From Halarcobacter sp. (GTDB taxonomy: Bacteria; Campylobacterota; Campylobacteria; Campylobacterales; Arcobacteraceae), in contig NZ_OY780939.1 in NCBI RefSeq assembly GCF_963675975.1, forward strand, positions 1,612,001 through 1,676,000: DNA of 64,000 bases, in the 5' to 3' direction. Position numbers and translations under genes: made by a program. Shown one piece after another: positions 60,585 to 64,000 of this stretch; position 1 is the stretch's first letter; every line of letters starts with the position of its first letter. The notes under the pieces are model-generated. The model had not been told where the DNA came from. It ran no database searches and saw only the letters and a list, made by a program, of their open reading frames with translations.

Positions 60585-61202
60585 TTATAGTCCTTGAAGT
60601 ATTATTTTCCATAAATAGTCAACCTCTTCATCTTCAAAAGATATAATTCTTTTTTCTTCATAAAGTTCTTTTATTTTTTTTAATTTAAAGCTTTTACTGT
60701 ATGTACAAGAAGCATGAACTGGCATAAAACTTCTTACTAGTGAGATGTCTTTTTTTATCTCTTGCTCACATAATAAGCAATGGTAATCCGTATGAAGTCT
60801 ACCTTCATAATCAAGCAATTTTATATATGATTTACAAATAGCTCTTTTAGGGTTTTGTTTGATCATTTTGTGGGATAATTTATCCAAAAGTTTAAAGTAG
60901 AAATCATCTATAGTTTCTACATCTTTTAAGTGGGGATAAAATAGTTTAATAAATCTTTGCCAACAATATAGTTTATCATTGTCAAATATCCATTGAAATC
61001 CTAATTGAATTACATCTTTTAGCCTAGGAATAGAGCTTTTTATATTTGTTTCTAATTCAAAGTCTATTTTATAGCCTACATTTATATTTGAGTGTCTAGC
61101 CCCATAAAATCTGTATGTTGTATAAATGTGTGATTCTGTTAAAATTGATACTATTAAATCATCATCTTTAACAGCTTTAATATCTATAATGTAACCTTGC
61201 AT
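60585..61202 (-). CDS. recO: DNA repair protein RecO, campylobacterial short form
   Basis: Loads RecA with RecR on SSB-coated DNA. 205 residues, shorter than the usual about 240. N-terminal OB-fold (about 1-75; MQGYIIDIKAVKDDDLIVSIL, YTTYRFYGARHSN) and a helical part with an apparent zinc loop: C in YHCLLCEQEIKK (CxxC) and HASCTYS. Family placement rests on this layout and length. Own -10 at 61232-61237. Confidence 0.85.
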   Translation of the reverse strand: MQGYIIDIKAVKDDDLIVSILTESHIYTTYRFYGARHSNINVGYKIDFELETNIKSSIPRLKDVIQLGFQWIFDNDKLYCWQRFIKLFYPHLKDVETIDDFYFKLLDKLSHKMIKQNPKRAICKSYIKLLDYEGRLHTDYHCLLCEQEIKKDISLVRSFMPVHASCTYSKSFKLKKIKELYEEKRIISFEDEEVDYLWKIILQGL

Positions 61203-61231
61203 ATAACTTTCTATTTATAAAATTGAAAAAA

Positions 61232-61237
61232 ATTATA
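61232..61237 (-). promoter_or_regulatory. -10 promoter box of recO
   Basis: TATAAT on the minus strand in CGCTATAATTTT, about 30 bases before the ATG. Confidence 0.6.
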
Positions 61238-61286
61238 GCGAATAATAAATAGAAATTTGCTTCAAATAAATATTATGGTACTATTC

Positions 61287-61292
61287 TATAAT
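61287..61292 (+). promoter_or_regulatory. -10 promoter box of ppnP
   Basis: TATAAT in TTCTATAATTAA, 24 bases before the ATG; leader has SD AAAGGGA. Confidence 0.65.
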
Positions 61293-61316
61293 TAATTTTT
61301 ACTAAAGGGAAATTGG

Positions 61317-61640
61317 ATGGATTTTACAAATGTTTCTATAGCAAAAGAGGCAAATATTTTATATGATGGTAATATCACAAGTAGAAGTATTACTTTTGAA
61401 AATGGTAGTAAAAAAACACTTGGAATTATGTTACCAGGAGAGTATGAATTAAACACAGTTAATAAAGCAACAATTGATATAAACTCAGGTTCACTTGAAG
61501 TTATGCTACCAGCAGAAGATTGGGTTGAGTATGTTGCACCTGCAAGTATTCAAATTGCACAAAATTCAAAATATAAATTAAAAGTAACATCATTAGTTGA
61601 TTATTGTTGTTCTTTTGAAAAAGTTAAATATTGTAAATAA
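61317..61640 (+). CDS. ppnP: Pyrimidine/purine nucleoside phosphorylase (PpnP, DUF1255)
   Basis: Small cupin-fold phosphorylase that cleaves several nucleosides with phosphate. 107 residues; characteristic NVSIAKEANILYDGNITSR, TLGIMLPGEYELNT, EVMLPAEDW and the closing DYCCSF. Slightly longer than the roughly 94-residue E. coli protein. SD spacing six bases. Single gene, with a strong terminator starting at its stop. Confidence 0.92.
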   Translation: MDFTNVSIAKEANILYDGNITSRSITFENGSKKTLGIMLPGEYELNTVNKATIDINSGSLEVMLPAEDWVEYVAPASIQIAQNSKYKLKVTSLVDYCCSFEKVKYCK

Positions 61641-61677
61641 AAAAAGGTAAGAGTATTAAAACTCTTACCTTTTTTTT
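61639..61677. terminator. Bidirectional terminator between ppnP and the superoxide reductase gene
   Basis: GGTAAGAGT (61646-61654) and ACTCTTACC (61661-61669) around ATTAAA, with seven A before and eight T after: T runs on both strands, so it can end both convergent genes. Confidence 0.92.
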
Positions 61678-61694
61678 GCATGAATATTTAGTGA

Positions 61695-62081
61695 CTACTC
61701 AGCAACTGAAACAGTTACAGGCGTACCTTCCCAAATACCATGCTTAGTACAGTAACCATGTGCAACTAAGTTAAGTTTTTTACCAGTTGGAATAATTGTA
61801 AATGTTGTAGTATTATGAGCTTTTACATTTCCTAATGTTCCTGGAACATATGAAGCTTTTGCTAATAATGTTTCTCCATTAAATAATGAAACAGACTCAA
61901 TATAATGATCAAAATCATCTGGGTGAGTATATTCGTTACCCATTTTTACAGTTACTTCAAATGGCTCTCCTGCTTTTGCAGTCTCAGCACAGTGAATAAA
62001 TGGTGAGTGTCTATCAATTAAATCTTTTTTTGCTTCTCTTTCTACAGTATCGATATCAACATATTTGTTAATCTTTGGCAT
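61695..62081 (-). CDS. Class II superoxide reductase (neelaredoxin type)
   Basis: Reduces superoxide to peroxide without making O2. 128 residues, no N-terminal desulforedoxin domain, so only centre II. All five iron ligands can be assigned: H25 (DRHSPFI), H53 and H59 (THPDDFDHYIESV), C111 and H114 (GYCTKHGIW). The usual Glu-Lys pair before H25 is Asp23-Arg24. Strong SD (TAGGAG) and its -10 box lies inside an inverted repeat, suggesting stress or iron control. Convergent with ppnP. Confidence 0.93.
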   Translation of the reverse strand: MPKINKYVDIDTVEREAKKDLIDRHSPFIHCAETAKAGEPFEVTVKMGNEYTHPDDFDHYIESVSLFNGETLLAKASYVPGTLGNVKAHNTTTFTIIPTGKKLNLVAHGYCTKHGIWEGTPVTVSVAE

Positions 62082-62093
62082 ATTTTTTCTCCT

Positions 62094-62123
62094 AATAATG
62101 TGGTAAAATATTATACCATTATT
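62094..62123. promoter_or_regulatory. Promoter of the superoxide reductase gene inside an inverted repeat
   Basis: AATAATG-TGGTA (62094-62105) and TACCATTATT (62114-62123) are near-exact complements; the minus-strand TATAAT box is at 62110-62115. Candidate operator for a repressor. Confidence 0.5.
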
Positions 62124-62134
62124 TTTTTAAAGTA

Positions 62135-62157
62135 TTTAGGATAATTTTTATCCTAAA
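62135..62157. repeat. Perfect inverted repeat upstream of thiL
   Basis: TTTAGGATAA (62135-62144), TTT, TTATCCTAAA (62148-62157). Lies between the divergent superoxide reductase and thiL promoters, about 50 bases before the thiL start; operator or weak terminator possible. Confidence 0.55.
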
Positions 62158-62197
62158 AAAATTTAAGAAAAATATCAGAAAGCAAGCTTCAATATGG

Positions 62198-62203
62198 TAA
62201 TAT
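62198..62203 (+). promoter_or_regulatory. Candidate -10 box directly before the thiL start
   Basis: TAATAT followed by TCCCC and the ATG at 62209. Resembles the uvrB and ispG arrangement; would give a leaderless mRNA and rules against the ATG at 62194. Confidence 0.45.
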
Positions 62204-62208
62204 TCCCC

Positions 62209-63036
62209 ATGAATAAAGAAGATTTTTTTATAAAACAATTTAATAAAAACTCAAAAATAATTGGCGATGATGGCGCTGTAGTTGGTGACTTGGTATATAG
62301 CAATGATGCTTTTTTTGAAGATGTACATTTCAAAAGGGATTGGTTTACTTTAAAACAAATAGCAAAAAAAGCGATGCTTGTAAATATCTCTGATGCTATT
62401 GCTATGAATGCAAAACCAAAATATGCTTTATTGACTGTTGCAATACCTAAAAGTTATTCAAAAAAAGATATGAAGAGTTTAGCTTCTGGTTTTTTAGAAG
62501 TTGCAAAGAGATATAATATAGAGATAATAGGTGGAGATACTATATCAAACACTAAACTTGATATAAGTGTTACAATAATTTCAAAAACAAAAAAACCAAT
62601 ATTAAGAAGTGGCATAAAACAAAATGATTATCTTTGTTATACAGGTGAATTGGGAACTTGTAAAAAAGATTTGAATACATTATTATGTGGTGGAAAGATA
62701 TCAAACTCTTCTAAATTTATTGAGCCAAAACTAAATGCAGATTTTTTCTATGAAATATCAAAATATGTTAATGCCTCAATGGATATTTCAGATGGTTTGT
62801 TTTTTGAATTGGAAAGAATGTCGAAACAAAGTAAAAAAGGGTTTAAGTTTTTTTATCATATCTCTAAAAGTGTAGGTTGTTCAGGGGAAGAGTATGAATT
62901 ACTTTTTTCTTTTTCACCTAAAAATAGAATTAAAATAGAAAAAATAGCTAAAAAACACAATATAAAATTAAATATTTTTGCAAGAGCTGTAAAAGGTAAA
63001 TTTAAAAGCGATTGTAAAAATCACCATTTTGAATAA
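62209..63036 (+). CDS. thiL: Thiamine-monophosphate kinase
   Basis: Final step of thiamine diphosphate synthesis (TMP to TPP). 275 residues from ATG 62209, where family homology begins (NKEDFFIKQF); an ATG five codons earlier lies in the likely -10 box. Visible: IGDDGAVVGD, VNISDAIAMNAKPKYALLTVAIP (key D and N), GGDTISNTKLDISVTIIS, and MDISDGLFFELERM. No SD. Followed 9 bases later by truD. Confidence 0.92.
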   Translation: MNKEDFFIKQFNKNSKIIGDDGAVVGDLVYSNDAFFEDVHFKRDWFTLKQIAKKAMLVNISDAIAMNAKPKYALLTVAIPKSYSKKDMKSLASGFLEVAKRYNIEIIGGDTISNTKLDISVTIISKTKKPILRSGIKQNDYLCYTGELGTCKKDLNTLLCGGKISNSSKFIEPKLNADFFYEISKYVNASMDISDGLFFELERMSKQSKKGFKFFYHISKSVGCSGEEYELLFSFSPKNRIKIEKIAKKHNIKLNIFARAVKGKFKSDCKNHHFE

Positions 63037-63045
63037 GGAAAATAG

Positions 63046-64000
63046 TTGGAAAATTTACAAAGATATTTAACTCACTCTAAAATAGATGTATTGTTTAAAC
63101 AAACAAAAGATGATTTTGTAGTGACAGAAGTTCCTCTTTATGAGTTTAGTGGAGAGGGTGAACACATCATAATTAAATTTAGAAAAAAAGAGTTAACAAC
63201 TTGGACTGCTGTACAGATATTCTCAGAGCAATTAGGATGCAAATCAAGAGATATAGGTTATGCTGGATTAAAAGATAAAAATGCAATGACAATTCAACAT
63301 ATCTCTGTTCCAAAAAGTTGTGAAGAAAATATAGATAAGTTTAATCATGAAAATATCAAAATCTTAGAAGTTATGAAACATAACAATAAGATTAGAGTAG
63401 GGCACTTAAAAGGAAATAAGTTTTTTATCAGATTAAAAAGAGTTACCCCATTAGATGCAAAAAAGATTGAAGAAGCTATTTCAAATATTTCACAATTTGG
63501 AATGCCAAACTATTTTGGTTTTCAAAGATTTGGAATAGAAGGTGATAACTATAAAAAGGGTGAAGCTATCATAAATGGTGAACTTAGAGAAAAAAATAGA
63601 AAACTAAAACAGATGTATGTTAATGCTTATCAAAGTTACCTTTTTAATAACTGGCTTTCAAAAAGAATAGAGCTTTCAAAATTAGTTAATGCTTTTGAAC
63701 CAAAAGAGATTTATGAAAAATTGTCCTTACCTTTAGATGAAGTATCAAGTATGAAAAAACAAGAGCATCCTTTTAAAGTAATCACTGGAGACTTAATGAG
63801 TCATTATCCATATGGTAAGATTTTTCATGTGGAAGATTTAGAAAGTGAATCTCAAAAGTTTTTTGAAAGAGATAGAGTACCAACTGGCTTATTAAGTGGG
63901 AAAAGAGTTAAAAAATCTGAAAGTTTAGCTTATGAATTAGAAAAAGATTTTGATAAAAAAATTTCTGAGGATGGAGCTAGAAGATTTGCTTGGGTATTTC
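63046..64000 (+). CDS. truD: tRNA pseudouridine synthase D, N-terminal part (3' end outside window)
   Basis: Makes pseudouridine 13 in tRNA-Glu. Starts at TTG 63046, preceded by AAGGAAAATAG; reads MENLQRYLTHSKIDVLFKQT and remains open to the window end (318 complete codons). Visible family marks: FVVTEVPLYEFSGEGEH, the catalytic region SRDIGYAGLKDKNAMT with its Asp, GHLKGNKFFIRL, NYFGFQRFG, and late RVKKSESLAYELEKDFD. Coupled with thiL by a nine-base gap. Confidence 0.95.
   Translation, partial: MENLQRYLTHSKIDVLFKQTKDDFVVTEVPLYEFSGEGEHIIIKFRKKELTTWTAVQIFSEQLGCKSRDIGYAGLKDKNAMTIQHISVPKSCEENIDKFNHENIKILEVMKHNNKIRVGHLKGNKFFIRLKRVTPLDAKKIEEAISNISQFGMPNYFGFQRFGIEGDNYKKGEAIINGELREKNRKLKQMYVNAYQSYLFNNWLSKRIELSKLVNAFEPKEIYEKLSLPLDEVSSMKKQEHPFKVITGDLMSHYPYGKIFHVEDLESESQKFFERDRVPTGLLSGKRVKKSESLAYELEKDFDKKISEDGARRFAWVF

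Noticed and set aside
62124-62208. Thiamine pyrophosphate riboswitch before thiL
   Set aside because: Only a simple 10-3-10 inverted repeat is present; no CUGAGA-like THI-box elements and almost no leader.

Overview
The window is an ordinary, gene-dense, AT-rich chromosomal segment from a Campylobacterota bacterium, most likely an Arcobacter-type genus. This rests on the low G+C, the nif-type Fe-S pair nifS-nifU, a RecO of the short campylobacterial form, a cheV, soluble PAS chemoreceptors, histidine kinases with an NIAHQWRQPL phospho-site, strong TATAAT -10 boxes without a clear -35, and the neighbourhoods rpoZ-spoT-tyrS and pdxJ-pdxA. I see no rRNA, tRNA, CRISPR array, insertion sequence, integrase or prophage. 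No gap longer than 300 bases lacks a gene; the longest gaps are about 110-150 bases and hold promoters and terminators.

Layout. 1-6.7 kb: end of nifS, nifU, a soluble PAS chemoreceptor, a 60-residue unknown, argH, and leftward cheV and a tcdA-like E1 enzyme. 6.8-9.5 kb: a coupled rightward unit greA-argC-phosphoesterase-membrane protein. 9.6-17.6 kb: ppk2, a giant histidine kinase with three sensor domains, uvrB-pfpI-nth and a 93-residue unknown. 17.6-19.3 kb: a small leftward cluster of an acyl-CoA dehydrogenase-like protein and two unknowns. 19.4-26.9 kb: a probable copper TonB receptor, an HD protein with a tiny upstream membrane ORF, a DUF2156/GNAT pair, leftward folD-lepB-rpiB, and a monohaem cytochrome c. 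26.9-29.5 kb: rplY-pth-lptF/G-nudix. 29.5-45.1 kb: 14 leftward genes with no gap above 60 bases (cvpA, lysS, glyA, SPOR protein, trpE, pdxJ, pdxA, ATPase, pyrH, rpoZ, spoT, tyrS, nitronate monooxygenase, amidase). 45.2-47.4 kb: a second orphan histidine kinase. 47.6-58.1 kb: rightward ispG, dnaB, prepilin, gmhB, apt-trpB-dedA-pepA-rfaE1-ychF and an HDOD protein. 58.1-64 kb: an 801-residue protein ending in a degenerate GGDEF-like domain, recO, ppnP, superoxide reductase, thiL and the start of truD.

How the genes work together: most are housekeeping (amino acid, PLP, folate, isoprenoid and thiamine cofactors, translation, DNA repair, envelope). Signalling proteins (receptor, CheV, two HQWRQPL kinases, HDOD, GGDEF-like) are scattered as orphans. 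gmhB and rfaE1 belong to the same ADP-heptose pathway although five genes apart; lptF/G, lepB, the phosphoesterase, DedA, amidase and SPOR protein serve the envelope.

No new defence or mobile system is evident. The most unusual items are: an amidase gene whose only plausible start is ATT; three genes whose -10 box abuts the start codon (possible leaderless mRNAs); perfect palindromes that carry the stop codons of both convergent genes; an HD protein that looks like a tandem duplication with a dead N-terminal copy; the triple-sensor kinase; the GGDEF-like 801-residue protein; and paired inverted repeats between superoxide reductase and thiL.
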